A DNA stretch of 63,442 nt from Pirellula sp. (GTDB taxonomy: Bacteria; Planctomycetota; Planctomycetia; Pirellulales; PNKZ01). How positions within the stretch are numbered: position 1 is the stretch's first letter; every line of letters begins with the position of its first letter. A program made the position numbers and the translations under genes. Where the stretch lies: contig PNKZ01000029.1 in the NCBI GenBank assembly GCA_013822735.1, positions 1 through 63,442 of the forward strand, in the 5' to 3' direction. The notes under the pieces are model-generated. The model was not told the origin of the DNA. It searched no databases and worked only from the letters and a program-made list of their open reading frames with translations. This document shows positions 1 through 8,979 of this stretch, piece after piece.

Positions 1-108
1 GCGAAGATCTCTCCTTTACGGCAATTGTTTCATCGCGCCACGGCGCAAGTTAAGATGGCCCGGCACCGGCAGGCGGAGTCGAAATCTTATCGATCGGCGG
101 AGGTTCGT

Positions 109-1779
109 ATGCGCGTAAGCTCGAGACTATGGGCAGCGACGTCAGTTCGCGCGCTCGTCATCGCGTCGGCATGGAGCGCGGCCCTCGTCGGTAGCGATGC
201 GGCTGCCGAAGCGCCGGCGCCCTACTTCGACGAAACGCAGTGTACGACGCTGTTTGCCTTCGACGACGTCTCCATCCCGCATTCGCAGAACCTGCGGTTG
301 GAGATGCGCAAGCCGATGCGGCATTCTGATAACCCCGTGCTCGCGCGCGGTCCGGCGGGAAGCGTCGATGCGCTCGGCGTCCAGTTCTACGGGTCCATCA
401 TTCGTGAGAACGGTAAGTACCGCTTGTGGTACGTCGCCGTCGACGACGACGTCGAAAATAAAGTCCCGTACTCGCGCTGGCGCGCCGCCTACGCCGAAAG
501 CGATGACGGCGTGCATTGGACGAAGCCGAACCTCGGGCTCGTCGAGTTCAAAGGCAACAAAGACAACAACCTAATTCTCACGGAGCCTGGTCCGCTGGGG
601 TTCGTGAACTTGAAGGTGTTGGCCGATCCGGACGATGCCGATCCCGCGCGACGTTACAAGATTTCGACGCACGCGTACTTTCAGCATCAATCGCGGCTCG
701 GCACCTTGGCGCCGTTTGCCAGCGCCGACGGCTTGCGGTGGAAGCTCCTGGTTCCCGCCGAACTCAAAGACGCGCAGCTGCAGAAGAAAGATTTGGTGTT
801 GCCGGCGATTCACTTTGAACCGAGCGGCGGCCTCTACAAATGGGACGGGCTCTTCTATGCCTGCGGTCAGAACGCATTGAACGCCACGCGGCCGTATCAG
901 GGGCGCGTCACGCGGATGTTCCACTCGCGCGATTTCGTGCATTGGTCGCATACCAGCTCGATTGGCTTTATTCGCGAGCCGCAGCATAAAGTGCTCGGCC
1001 CGGGGCGAAGCTTGGAAGGGGAACAAACGCACGAAGGAATCAGCGTATGGAATCGGAAGAACCTGCTGCTCGGCATCGTCGGTATTTGGCACGGTGCGCC
1101 GGAGTGGAAAGACATCAGCATCGACCTGGGCTTCGTCGTGAGTAACGACGGCGTGCGCTTCCGCGAGCCGGCGCATGAGCGGCCGTTTCTCGAGATTGGG
1201 CTCGACGGCGCTTGGGATCAGGGGGGACTGCTGCAGGGACAAGGCTTTGAGAACGTCGGCGAGCAGACGTTTGTGTACTACGGATCGTGGGACCCTCGCG
1301 CTTGGAAGAAGCAGGCTCCGCGCGGCGGCGTGGGCATTGCGATGTTGCCGCGCGATCGGTTTGGCGAGCTCGTCGTCGAATTGAAAGGAAAAGGGCCGGG
1401 GGACTATCAACTGCCGGAGATCACGAGCGAGTTTATCACGGCGGCAATTCCGATGAAGACGAAGGGGCCGCAAACGCTCTACCTCAACGCCGACGGGCTG
1501 GGTGAGGACGCAGCGTTGCGAATCGAGCTACTCGACGATCAAGAACGGCCGCTCGCCGGCTACTCGGGCGCCGACGCCGCCGTGGTGCGCACGAGCGGCT
1601 TCCAAACGCCGATCGTGTGGAACGGCAAGACGGAAGTACGCGACTTGCCTGAGCGAATTCGCGTGCACGCCGTGTTTGAGGGGAAGAAGAACACGGACAT
1701 TCGGTTCAGCGCGATCTATCTGCGCGAGACTGCTGCGACAGCTTCGCGCGTCGATGTTCATCGCGCCGATGCGAGATAG
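109..1779 (+). CDS. Secreted beta-propeller protein, glycosidase/sialidase-like
   Basis: A 556-residue exported protein. The ATG at 109 is preferred to the upstream ATG at 25 because a purine-rich GGCGGAGG lies just before it and the protein then opens with a signal peptide (basic start, hydrophobic stretch about residues 12-30, Ala-rich cleavage region). The body has repeated Trp/Gly/Asp-rich segments such as YRLWYVAVDDD, YAESDDGVHWTKP and FHSRDFVHWSH. These are typical of the five-bladed propellers of GH32/GH43/GH33-like enzymes, in which each blade carries an S-x-D-G-x-x-W motif. The last 120 residues (from about 435) look like a separate beta-sandwich. Action on a polysaccharide outside the cytoplasm is inferred; the substrate is unknown. 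It is convergent with the next gene across a palindromic repeat. Confidence 0.7.
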   Translation: MRVSSRLWAATSVRALVIASAWSAALVGSDAAAEAPAPYFDETQCTTLFAFDDVSIPHSQNLRLEMRKPMRHSDNPVLARGPAGSVDALGVQFYGSIIRENGKYRLWYVAVDDDVENKVPYSRWRAAYAESDDGVHWTKPNLGLVEFKGNKDNNLILTEPGPLGFVNLKVLADPDDADPARRYKISTHAYFQHQSRLGTLAPFASADGLRWKLLVPAELKDAQLQKKDLVLPAIHFEPSGGLYKWDGLFYACGQNALNATRPYQGRVTRMFHSRDFVHWSHTSSIGFIREPQHKVLGPGRSLEGEQTHEGISVWNRKNLLLGIVGIWHGAPEWKDISIDLGFVVSNDGVRFREPAHERPFLEIGLDGAWDQGGLLQGQGFENVGEQTFVYYGSWDPRAWKKQAPRGGVGIAMLPRDRFGELVVELKGKGPGDYQLPEITSEFITAAIPMKTKGPQTLYLNADGLGEDAALRIELLDDQERPLAGYSGADAAVVRTSGFQTPIVWNGKTEVRDLPERIRVHAVFEGKKNTDIRFSAIYLRETAATASRVDVHRADAR

Positions 1780-1805
1780 ACATGGAAAGACATGTTTCGA
1801 GCGAG

Positions 1806-1861
1806 TATTTAGCCCTCGGTCTGCGACCGGGGGTGCCCGCCGTCGCGACGGCGGGCTAAAT
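1806..1861. repeat. Palindromic double-hairpin repeat, copy A
   Basis: A 56-bp element bounded by TATTTAGCCC and GGGCTAAAT. It contains two adjacent GC-rich hairpins, one built on CGGTC/GACCG and one on GCCCGCCGTCG/CGACGGCGGGC. The outer ends are themselves complementary. A second copy in the opposite orientation lies at 18156-18213. It sits between two convergent genes and could act as a bidirectional terminator, but its main character is that of a REP/BIME-like dispersed repeat. Confidence 0.75.
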
Positions 1862-1890
1862 GTTGGCAAGCGGTGCATCACTCGGTCGCG

Positions 1891-3288
1891 TTAGTCGCCG
1901 ATGCCGGGGAGCGGCTTGCCGTCCGTGTTCGGTAGGTCAAGGCCGAGCACGTGGGCGATGGTCGGAGCGATGTCCAAGTTGCGGATGAGGCCGAGCTTCG
2001 TGGCGGGCTTTACTCCTGCGCCGGAGATGACGCAGGTGGCGTAGAGGTCGGGCTGGTCGGGACGATAGCCGTGGGTGCCGATTTGCGATTCCTTGGCGAC
2101 GATGAGTTGGTCCCCCGCCGGCGAGTCGGAAAACGTGTAGCCGCCCCGGCACGAGAGCCAAAGGTCCGCGGCACGCGGGTCTTGGGTGAGCGTCGGTTGT
2201 CCGATGTCGGTGAACTGGTCGGGAGTGTAGACCGCGTCGACCCCTTCGAGCTTGGCGAACTCTTGCTTGAGTTGAGCAGTGAGTTCGGCGCGGCGGGCGT
2301 CGTCGTGAATGTAGAGGGCGCACGAGCCCCCTTCCGGTCGACCGATGGCGACGCGCGTGGTGACCTTGTCGTCCTGGGTTTCGAGGAGCTTGAGTTGTTT
2401 GAGCAGGACGTTGGGGCGGATCTCTTTGGTGACGGGGTGGAAGCCGTGGTCGCTGCAGATGAAGAACGTGGTTTGTTCCTTGAGGCCGGCGCGCTCCACG
2501 GCGTCGAGCAGTTCGCGCAGGCGCTCGTCGCCGTAGGCCACGGCCCAATAGGCGTCGTCTGTTCGCGGGCCGACGCGGTGTTGCACGTGGTCCGTTTCGA
2601 TGAGGTGCACCATCAACAGATTCGGCTGGTGCTTCTCAATGAGGTTGACGGCCATGCGCGTCGACATCCAATCGCGCTGCACGCCGCCGGACTTGTCGAC
2701 GAACCAGGTGTGGTAATGATCGACGGGAATCCCTTCGCTGCGGAGTTCTTCGAGCCAGCTGCGCGTGCCGTATTGCGTCCACGCTTCGGGGCCTCCCATG
2801 TCGGGCACCGTGAAGTCGAGCGACTTCGAGCCGCGCGTGGCGGGCCAGATGATGCCGGCGGTGCGCAGGCCGGCCGCGTGGGCAACATCGTAGATCGTCG
2901 GAACTTTGACGAGTTCGTCCTGGTCGTACACGGGGTCGAGAATCAGCTGAACGTTGGCGCTCTTCGCGCGATCGTAGTAGGCGTTGCCGATCACGCCGTG
3001 CTTCGACGGCGGTACGCCCGTGACGAGCGTCGTATGATTCGGCCAAGTGACCGTCGGAAAGGAGCAGAGCATTCCGTCGGCGCGGGCTCCTTCGGCGGCC
3101 AAGCGCCGCAGGTTCGGCATGTGGGCGCGCGAGTCGTCGAAGTAGAAGTTCGCCAGCCCGTCGAGGCTCACGAGAATGACGTAACGATCCTTGTGCGGCT
3201 CGGCGCGCGCGGGCTGCTCGGCGAGTGCGGCGACCGTGAAGCAGAAAGCCCAAAGCGCAAGGCAAGACTTACGAAAGGCGGGACGCAT
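1891..3288 (-). CDS. Secreted nucleotide pyrophosphatase/phosphodiesterase-like enzyme (alkaline phosphatase superfamily)
   Basis: A 465-residue exported member of the NPP branch of the alkaline phosphatase superfamily. The start at 3288 gives a signal peptide (residues 1-29, ending ARA) with GAGG eight bases upstream; an in-frame start further up would only add a basic, non-signal extension. The two-zinc ligand set of the family can be read: D43 in LVSLDGL, the nucleophile T81 in TVTWPNHTT, D233 and H237 in ETDHVQH, D280-H281 in SDHGFHP and H406 in GTHGYRP. These enzymes hydrolyse phosphodiester or pyrophosphate bonds in nucleotides, lipids or sugars; the substrate here cannot be told. Length is close to bacterial NPPs. 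It is probably transcribed alone. Confidence 0.88.
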   Translation of the reverse strand: MRPAFRKSCLALWAFCFTVAALAEQPARAEPHKDRYVILVSLDGLANFYFDDSRAHMPNLRRLAAEGARADGMLCSFPTVTWPNHTTLVTGVPPSKHGVIGNAYYDRAKSANVQLILDPVYDQDELVKVPTIYDVAHAAGLRTAGIIWPATRGSKSLDFTVPDMGGPEAWTQYGTRSWLEELRSEGIPVDHYHTWFVDKSGGVQRDWMSTRMAVNLIEKHQPNLLMVHLIETDHVQHRVGPRTDDAYWAVAYGDERLRELLDAVERAGLKEQTTFFICSDHGFHPVTKEIRPNVLLKQLKLLETQDDKVTTRVAIGRPEGGSCALYIHDDARRAELTAQLKQEFAKLEGVDAVYTPDQFTDIGQPTLTQDPRAADLWLSCRGGYTFSDSPAGDQLIVAKESQIGTHGYRPDQPDLYATCVISGAGVKPATKLGLIRNLDIAPTIAHVLGLDLPNTDGKPLPGIGD

Positions 3289-3569
3289 GAGAAACCTCGA
3301 AAGGTGGGGTCGAGCGCGAGCATTGCGAGGCAGGGCGACTACGTAACGTCGGCGGGTCATGATACTGCCGCCGCGCGCGAAGGTGTAGCGATTGCGGCGT
3401 GTGGTCTGCCGTTCCGATGTCGCCGCGATGACACTATTGCAGCCCAAAAGCCGCCGCGGCCGGCCATTCCTTTCCTTGTGGCGGCTTTAGGCTTGGACTA
3501 GCATGGGGACTTCGTTTCTCCCGCCTTTTTGTTCCCTGCCCACCCCGGCGATTCTCGCGCTATACAACC

Positions 3570-5174
3570 ATGTCGACCACTCCTGCGCCCGCTGCCAAAC
3601 TGACCTCCACGCAATGGCTTATTTGTATCATCGCGTCGATTGGCTTCGCATTTGATATCTACGAATTGCTAATGCTGCCGCTGATCTTGCGGCCTGCCTT
3701 GCTCGAACTAGGCGGCATTCAGCCGGGTACGCCGCAGTTCACCACTTGGTTCAGTATTTTGTTCTATGTGCCGGCCATCGCGGGGGGCGTCTTCGGATTG
3801 CTCGGCGGTTATCTCACCGATCGTCTCGGCCGCCGCCGCGTACTCACCTGGAGCATTCTGCTCTACGCGTTCTCCGCGTTCGCAGCCGGTTTCGCGACGA
3901 ACCTCGGCATGCTCTTGTTCTTCCGCTGCTTGGTGTTTATCGGCGTGTGTGTCGAATTCGTAGCCGCCGTAGCATGGTTGGCGGAACTGTTCGACAACCC
4001 GCACCAACGCGAGAAGGTGTTGGGCTTCACGCAGGCGTTCTCGTCGATCGGCGGGCTCACCGTGGCTATTGCCAACGGCATGGCCGTCGCTTGGGCGACC
4101 GGGGCGGCCTACGAGTTGCTGCCTGCAATTAGTCTCGCGGGTATAAACTTCCCGAGCATTACTTTCCCGGGCGTGCAATTGCCTGCGATTCAAATGCCCG
4201 GTTTCCTCTCGTTCCTCGGCGCGGTGCAAAACGAACACGCACCTTGGCGCTATACGCTCATGTCGGGACTCATTCCGGCGATTCCGCTGTTGATTATTCG
4301 TCCGTTCCTGCCGGAGTCGCCGGCTTGGAAACAAAAGCGCGAGACCGGCAAGCTGCGCCGTGCGAGCATCGGGCAGTTGTTCTCGCCGCAACTCAAGCGA
4401 ACGACGATCATCACGACGATCATGTTCACGTGCAGTTTCGCCGCCGCTTTTGGCGCGATCCAGCAGATGCCTCAGATCGTGCCGGGCTTGCCGGAAGTGC
4501 AGGCGCGCGTAAAGGATGCTCTCGATAAGGGCTTCCCCGCCGAAAAAGAGGCGGCACTGGTAGCCAAGCTTAAGAGCGAGAATAAGCCGGAAGCCGATAT
4601 CAAGAAGGCGGTTGGCGCGGAGAAGCGAAAGATCTCGGGCCCGGTTGAACAGGCTGCGGCGTCGAACGCTACGAAGATCCAAGAAGTCGGCGGGCTCGTC
4701 GGCCGATTCCTTTTGGCAGGCCTCGCGCTCTATATCGTCAGCCGCCGCTCGCTACTGCGCGTGTTCCTGATCCCCGGTCTCGTCGCGATGCCGCTCATCT
4801 TCGGTTGGGCTGCGATCAATAGCTTGAGCTATCTGCATATCGGCATGTTTTTCGCCGGATTGCTCACGGTCGGACAGTTTAGCTTTTGGGGAAACTATCT
4901 GCCGCTCGTCTACCCGGTCCACTTACGCGGCACGGGTGAGAGCTTCGCCGCCAATATGGGCGGACGCTTAGTCGGTACGAGCTTCGCGGCCGTTACGACG
5001 ACGATCGTAGGCGCATTGGTCGCCCCCGGCCCAAACGGTGCTCCACCGAGCGCAATCAATGTCGCCCACACCACGGCCTACGTCGCCGCGGGCGTGGCGT
5101 TTACCGTGTACTTGGTGAACTTCATCGCTTCGTTCTGGCTGCCGGAACCGAAGGAAGGGGAGTTCGATGAGTAG
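3570..5174 (+). CDS. MFS transporter with a proline pentapeptide loop
   Basis: A 534-residue permease of the major facilitator superfamily. The hallmark loop between helices 2 and 3 is present (GGYLTDRLGRRR, residues 79-90), as are twelve hydrophobic segments. Two features are unusual. Between helices 5 and 6 (residues 185-211) lies a tandem pentapeptide repeat of the form P-[AGS]-[IV]-x-[LFM]. Between helices 7 and 8 (about 300-372) lies a charged, Lys/Glu/Ala-rich insertion. The family couples solute transport to an ion gradient; the substrate is unknown. A second MFS gene follows 99 bp downstream on the same strand, so the two may be co-transcribed. The start at 3570 is the first ATG of the frame. 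Confidence 0.85.
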   Translation: MSTTPAPAAKLTSTQWLICIIASIGFAFDIYELLMLPLILRPALLELGGIQPGTPQFTTWFSILFYVPAIAGGVFGLLGGYLTDRLGRRRVLTWSILLYAFSAFAAGFATNLGMLLFFRCLVFIGVCVEFVAAVAWLAELFDNPHQREKVLGFTQAFSSIGGLTVAIANGMAVAWATGAAYELLPAISLAGINFPSITFPGVQLPAIQMPGFLSFLGAVQNEHAPWRYTLMSGLIPAIPLLIIRPFLPESPAWKQKRETGKLRRASIGQLFSPQLKRTTIITTIMFTCSFAAAFGAIQQMPQIVPGLPEVQARVKDALDKGFPAEKEAALVAKLKSENKPEADIKKAVGAEKRKISGPVEQAAASNATKIQEVGGLVGRFLLAGLALYIVSRRSLLRVFLIPGLVAMPLIFGWAAINSLSYLHIGMFFAGLLTVGQFSFWGNYLPLVYPVHLRGTGESFAANMGGRLVGTSFAAVTTTIVGALVAPGPNGAPPSAINVAHTTAYVAAGVAFTVYLVNFIASFWLPEPKEGEFDE

Positions 5175-5273
5175 GACTAGGTTCGTGGTGCTTCGTACCT
5201 AGTTCTTTGTGCTTGGTTGGGTGTTGCTGATCGCCGGTTGGTTTTGCCGTTTCTCCCGTTCCCGAGGTTTGTC

Positions 5274-6890
5274 ATGGTCGCCACGACGTCGAAGCTTGCT
5301 CCTGCGAATACGCCTCCGTCGGGCGACTCGGAAGGAACATCGAGCGGAGCCTGGATGGCGCTGATCGCCGCGCTCTTGGGCTGGCTCTTCGACGGTGCGG
5401 AGATGGGCGTCTTCTCGATGGTGGGACGGGCCGCCGTGCAAGACATGCTCGGTATCGCCGGAGCCCCGACGCCGGAGCAAGAAAGCTACATTGGCTTCTT
5501 ATTCGGCGTGATCATCGCCATCTTCTTGGTCGGCGCGGCCACGGGGGGCGTCGTCTTCGGCTGGTTGGGCGATCGCATCGGCCGCGTGCGCGCGATGAGC
5601 CTGAGCGTGTTAACCTACGCAGTGTTCACCGGGCTTTGCGGCTTGGCTCAAAGTCCTCTGCAACTCGGCGTGCTGCGCTTCATCGCGTCGCTCGGCATGG
5701 GGGGCGAATGGGCGCTCGGCGTCGCGCTCGTGATGGAAGTGTGGCCGAACCGGTCCCGCGCGCTGATGGCGGGTTTGATCGGTGCCGCCGCGAACGCAGG
5801 TTACTTACTCGTCGGCGTGATCGGCATCGGGCTATCGGCCATCCTGCATAAGTTTGAAGTGTGGTTGCCGATGGTCGGCGTGGGGCCGGAGACCGTCACG
5901 ATGCTCGTGGCGTTTAAAGGTTGGCGGCTCATGATGTTGCTTGGTACATTGCCCGCGCTGCTCACGTTTTTCTTCCGGATCTTCGTGCCGGAATCGCATA
6001 AGTGGGAAGAGGAGAAGGCCAAGGGGACGACATCGAACTGGGCCACCGTCGACTTGCTCGGTGTGTTGTTCGGGGCAATTGGTCCGGTGTTGATCGTGTA
6101 TGTGTGGCTGCCCGAGGCATTGGCGTTTTCCAAGACGACCGCCACGATGCGGATCGTCGGCACGGTCGTGGGCTTGGCGATCGCCGTGGTCGGATACACG
6201 TACCCGGTGTTGCGTTACCTGCAGCGTTCGATCTTGCAACACACGGAAGGAGCGCGGACGCCGTGGCCGACGGTTCGGATCATGTTGCTCGGTGCGTGTA
6301 TTAGCGGCGTCGCGCTTTTGGGAACGTGGGGTTCGACGCAATGGGCCGCCACTTGGGCCGGTCAACTGACGCAGGGGAAGCCGGAGTTTGCCAACTCGCA
6401 TCCGCGCGAATGGACGCAGATTTGGCTGGCGATGGGGGCGATGGTCGGCACGATTCTCGCGGCTATGTGCGGCGATTGGCTCGGCCGACGCGTAACGTAT
6501 TGTTTGCTTTGCGTTCTCTCGCTCCTTTCGGCCATCATCTTCTTTCAAACGCACAATGCCTACGGAACTTCGTTTCTGATTTGGGCGTTCATCGCCGGCG
6601 CGTGCACCGCTTCGTTCTACGGATGGTTGCCGCTTTACTTGCCGGAACTCTTCGCGACGAAAGTTCGCGCGACCGGTCAAGGGTTCTCGTTTAACTTTGG
6701 CCGCATCTTGGCCGCGATCGGCACTCTTCAGATGAGCGCGCTCCTGCCGTACTTCGCCGAAACGTCGACGCGCGCCGGCATCAAGGGGGGCTATCCGGTG
6801 ATCTGTAGCTACATCAGCGCGATCTACTTCCTCGGCATGGTCATCATCTGGTTCGCCCCGGAGACGAAGGGGAAGCCGTTGCCGGAGTAA
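5274..6890 (+). CDS. MFS transporter
   Basis: A 538-residue major facilitator superfamily permease. The ATG at 5274 follows CCCGAGGTTTGTC, a good ribosome site; the in-frame TTG at 5217 is less likely. The signature GWLGDRIGRVRA is seen after helix 2, with GMGGEWALGVALVMEVWP in helix 4, a pattern common in the sugar- and aromatic-acid-transporting MFS groups, and GDWLGRR in the second half. The first predicted helix begins only about 25 residues in. A long periplasmic segment (about residues 200-225) separates helices 5 and 6. The gene lies behind another MFS gene but the two are clearly diverged. Substrate not predictable. Confidence 0.85.
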   Translation: MVATTSKLAPANTPPSGDSEGTSSGAWMALIAALLGWLFDGAEMGVFSMVGRAAVQDMLGIAGAPTPEQESYIGFLFGVIIAIFLVGAATGGVVFGWLGDRIGRVRAMSLSVLTYAVFTGLCGLAQSPLQLGVLRFIASLGMGGEWALGVALVMEVWPNRSRALMAGLIGAAANAGYLLVGVIGIGLSAILHKFEVWLPMVGVGPETVTMLVAFKGWRLMMLLGTLPALLTFFFRIFVPESHKWEEEKAKGTTSNWATVDLLGVLFGAIGPVLIVYVWLPEALAFSKTTATMRIVGTVVGLAIAVVGYTYPVLRYLQRSILQHTEGARTPWPTVRIMLLGACISGVALLGTWGSTQWAATWAGQLTQGKPEFANSHPREWTQIWLAMGAMVGTILAAMCGDWLGRRVTYCLLCVLSLLSAIIFFQTHNAYGTSFLIWAFIAGACTASFYGWLPLYLPELFATKVRATGQGFSFNFGRILAAIGTLQMSALLPYFAETSTRAGIKGGYPVICSYISAIYFLGMVIIWFAPETKGKPLPE

Positions 6891-6896
6891 TCGTCC

Positions 6897-7754
6897 CTAC
6901 TTCCCGCAGTAGTCGATGATCGTCGCGATTTCCGTCTTCAGATTTTTGCGGCTTACGATGCGGTCGATGAAGCCGTGTTCGAGCAGGAATTCGCTCGTTT
7001 GAAAACCCTTCGGGAGCTCCATGCGGAGCGTCGCTTGAATCGTGCGCGGGCCGGCGAAGCCGATCAGCGCCTTCGGTTCGGCGAGAATGAAATCGCCGAG
7101 CGAGGCGAAACTCGCGGCGACGCCTCCCATGGTCGGGTTGGTGAGCACGCTGATGAAGAGGCCCCCTTCTTGATCGTAGCGGGCCAACGCGGCGGAGACC
7201 TTCGCCATTTGCATGAGCGAAAGGATGCCTTCGTGCATGCGAGCGCCGCCGCCGGAGCCGCTCACGATGATCAGAGGAAGCTTCTCGACCGTGGCACGTT
7301 CGCAAAGGCGCGTCAGCTTTTCGCCGACCACGCTTCCCATGCTGCCCATGATGAACGCGCTGTCGGTGATGCCGACGGCGACGCGGCGGGCGCGAATCAT
7401 GCCGGTGCCGGTCACGGCGGCGTCGCGCATGCCGGTGCGGGCTTGTTCGGCCTTGAGGCGCTCGGCGTACGGTTTGCTATCGGCGAAGCCAAGCGGGTCG
7501 CCCGGCATGAGATCGGCGTCCCACTCTTCGAACGTGCCGTCGTCGAGCAATTGGTTAATGCGTTCGGCGGCGCTGACCGTCCAGTGGTATTCGCACTCGG
7601 GACAAACGCCGAGCATTTGTTCGGCTTGCTTGCGAAAGATCGTTTGCTTGCAGCCGGGGCAGCGCTTCCAGAGTCCTTCGGGAACTCCGCGCTTGGCCCG
7701 CGGCTTGTCGGTTTCGGCGGCTGCGGTGGTCGGCGCTTCGTTCCCTGTCGACAT
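6897..7754 (-). CDS. accD: Acetyl-CoA carboxylase carboxyltransferase subunit beta
   Basis: A 285-residue protein with both AccD hallmarks. An N-terminal zinc ribbon has C32-x2-C35 and C51-x2-C54 (RCPGCKQ and VCPECEYHW). A crotonase-fold carboxyltransferase domain carries [12 protein letters not shown] (165-176), [11 protein letters not shown] and the [12 protein letters not shown] oxyanion region. With AccA it moves the carboxyl group from biotin on AccB to acetyl-CoA, giving malonyl-CoA for fatty acid synthesis in the cytoplasm. Length is normal for the family. It is convergent with the MFS gene, six bases away. The next gene upstream on the same strand starts 115 bp away, so an operon is possible but not shown. 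Confidence 0.97.
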   Translation of the reverse strand: MSTGNEAPTTAAAETDKPRAKRGVPEGLWKRCPGCKQTIFRKQAEQMLGVCPECEYHWTVSAAERINQLLDDGTFEEWDADLMPGDPLGFADSKPYAERLKAEQARTGMRDAAVTGTGMIRARRVAVGITDSAFIMGSMGSVVGEKLTRLCERATVEKLPLIIVSGSGGGARMHEGILSLMQMAKVSAALARYDQEGGLFISVLTNPTMGGVAASFASLGDFILAEPKALIGFAGPRTIQATLRMELPKGFQTSEFLLEHGFIDRIVSRKNLKTEIATIIDYCGK

Positions 7755-7869
7755 TCCTGGCGAGTTCCTTATCAGCGGATACTTCGTGCGGTGCTAAGCG
7801 GTCGCGGCCGGCGGCGTAAAAGCTCGGCGGCGGGTGCGACTGCCGGGGGTTCGATTATAAGCCGTCGGC

Positions 7870-8565
7870 TTAGACTTTGTGAGTCTCAACGTGCGAGCCG
7901 TTTTTCGGGGCCGCGATGCCGGTCACGGACGTCGGAACGACCGGGCTGCCGTTGAGGGCCGAATGGGCCGCATTGGGAACGACCTTCGGAACCGGCCGGC
8001 CGCCGGATAGTTCGACCGTAATCAGGCCCCAACAGCCATGTTCGCAATTGGCCTGCCAGAGGTCGCCGAGGTCGCCTTGCCCTAGATGTTCCCGGACCAC
8101 GCTCGCCAGCGGCTCCGGCACGACCAAGCCGATGACTCCGTCTTTGTGCTTCTTTAATACCTTGGCCAGCGCCGTTTCCACGCGGCTCCGGGCGTGATCG
8201 ATGGTCTCGCCGTCGGGCGGGCAGACGCTTTCCGGCTGTTCCTGCCATTGGCGATAGACGCGCGGCTGCTTCTGCTTCACTTCGTCGATGAGCAGCCCCT
8301 GCCACAAGCCGTGGTCGAGGTTTTCGAGGTTGTCGAGCTTTTTAACCTTCAGGCCGAGCGCCTTGCCGATTCCTTCGGCCGTTTGCACGGCGGAGGAGCA
8401 GCAAGACGAGTAGATCACTTCCAGCCCTAAATCTTGCACTTCTCGGCTGATTCGCTCGACTTCGGCTCGCCCTTCTTCACAGAGCGGAATGTCCAGGTCG
8501 CCATGAATGCGGCCTTGAAGTTCGTAGTCGGTGGCACCGGGCAGGATCAATACAACTTGCGACAT
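7870..8565 (-). CDS. Histidine-phosphatase-fold protein lacking the catalytic residues
   Basis: A 231-residue cytoplasmic protein of the phosphoglycerate mutase/histidine phosphatase fold. The order of elements is right: an N-terminal strand (VVLILPGATDYELQGRIHG), DIPLCEEGRAEVERI, YSSCCSSAVQTAEGIGKALG, ENLDHGLWQGL and PDGETIDHARSRVETAL. The residues that make it an enzyme are replaced. Where family members have R-H-G this protein has P-G-A (residues 9-11). The Arg of the S-S-x-x-R-A-x-x-T-A segment is missing, and the second catalytic His region reads VVPEPLAS. It is therefore probably a non-catalytic or altered-function member. The start at 8565 is chosen over 8598 because the family fold begins directly there. 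Confidence 0.75.
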   Translation of the reverse strand: MSQVVLILPGATDYELQGRIHGDLDIPLCEEGRAEVERISREVQDLGLEVIYSSCCSSAVQTAEGIGKALGLKVKKLDNLENLDHGLWQGLLIDEVKQKQPRVYRQWQEQPESVCPPDGETIDHARSRVETALAKVLKKHKDGVIGLVVPEPLASVVREHLGQGDLGDLWQANCEHGCWGLITVELSGGRPVPKVVPNAAHSALNGSPVVPTSVTGIAAPKNGSHVETHKV

Positions 8566-8979
8566 AGATGATCGACGTTGGGCCTGACGCTCGCGCAATG
8601 CGATAAGGTCGGGCGACCTAAAGGGGGAACGACGTCGGTAGAAACCCGACGCGGAGATGCTTCGTAAGCGGCGGGGGGCTTCGACAGAGAGCCCACCGTA
8701 TGCATGTGCAAACAGCCCTGTTGGGGACAGCTCGCAAAAAAGGCGGAAGCGGAATGGGATCCACGATTCACGCGCTTCCAGTGCCCGTTACGGCACCGAA
8801 GCGGAAGGCTCTATTCTACCAGCGGCACAGGGCGACGTCTGCGCGGGGGTGTGGTTAGCCGCAAACCTTTGCCTTGCAAAGGCTTAACGGCTGCCACAGC
8901 CCCCTAACATTGCGGAGTCGGGGCGTCTTGCAATCTCGAAAAATGCCGCAAACCGGGGTCCGGTGCCGTTGGTTGGTTC
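8566..8979. other. Intergenic stretch without a supported gene
   Basis: Between two minus-strand genes. Short open frames exist on both strands but none has a ribosome site or a protein-like composition. It presumably contains the promoter for the gene ending at 7870 and the 3' end of the esterase unit. No convincing hairpin was found. Confidence 0.5.

Noticed and set aside
142-516. Open frame on the minus strand inside the first gene
   Set aside because: It lies fully inside a well-supported secreted protein gene and has no ribosome site. The long overlapping frames are an effect of high GC.
1951-3501. Plus-strand frame of 516 codons opposite the phosphodiesterase gene
   Set aside because: The minus strand encodes a protein with all catalytic motifs. 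The plus frame is rich in Val, Gly, Glu and Arg and matches nothing.
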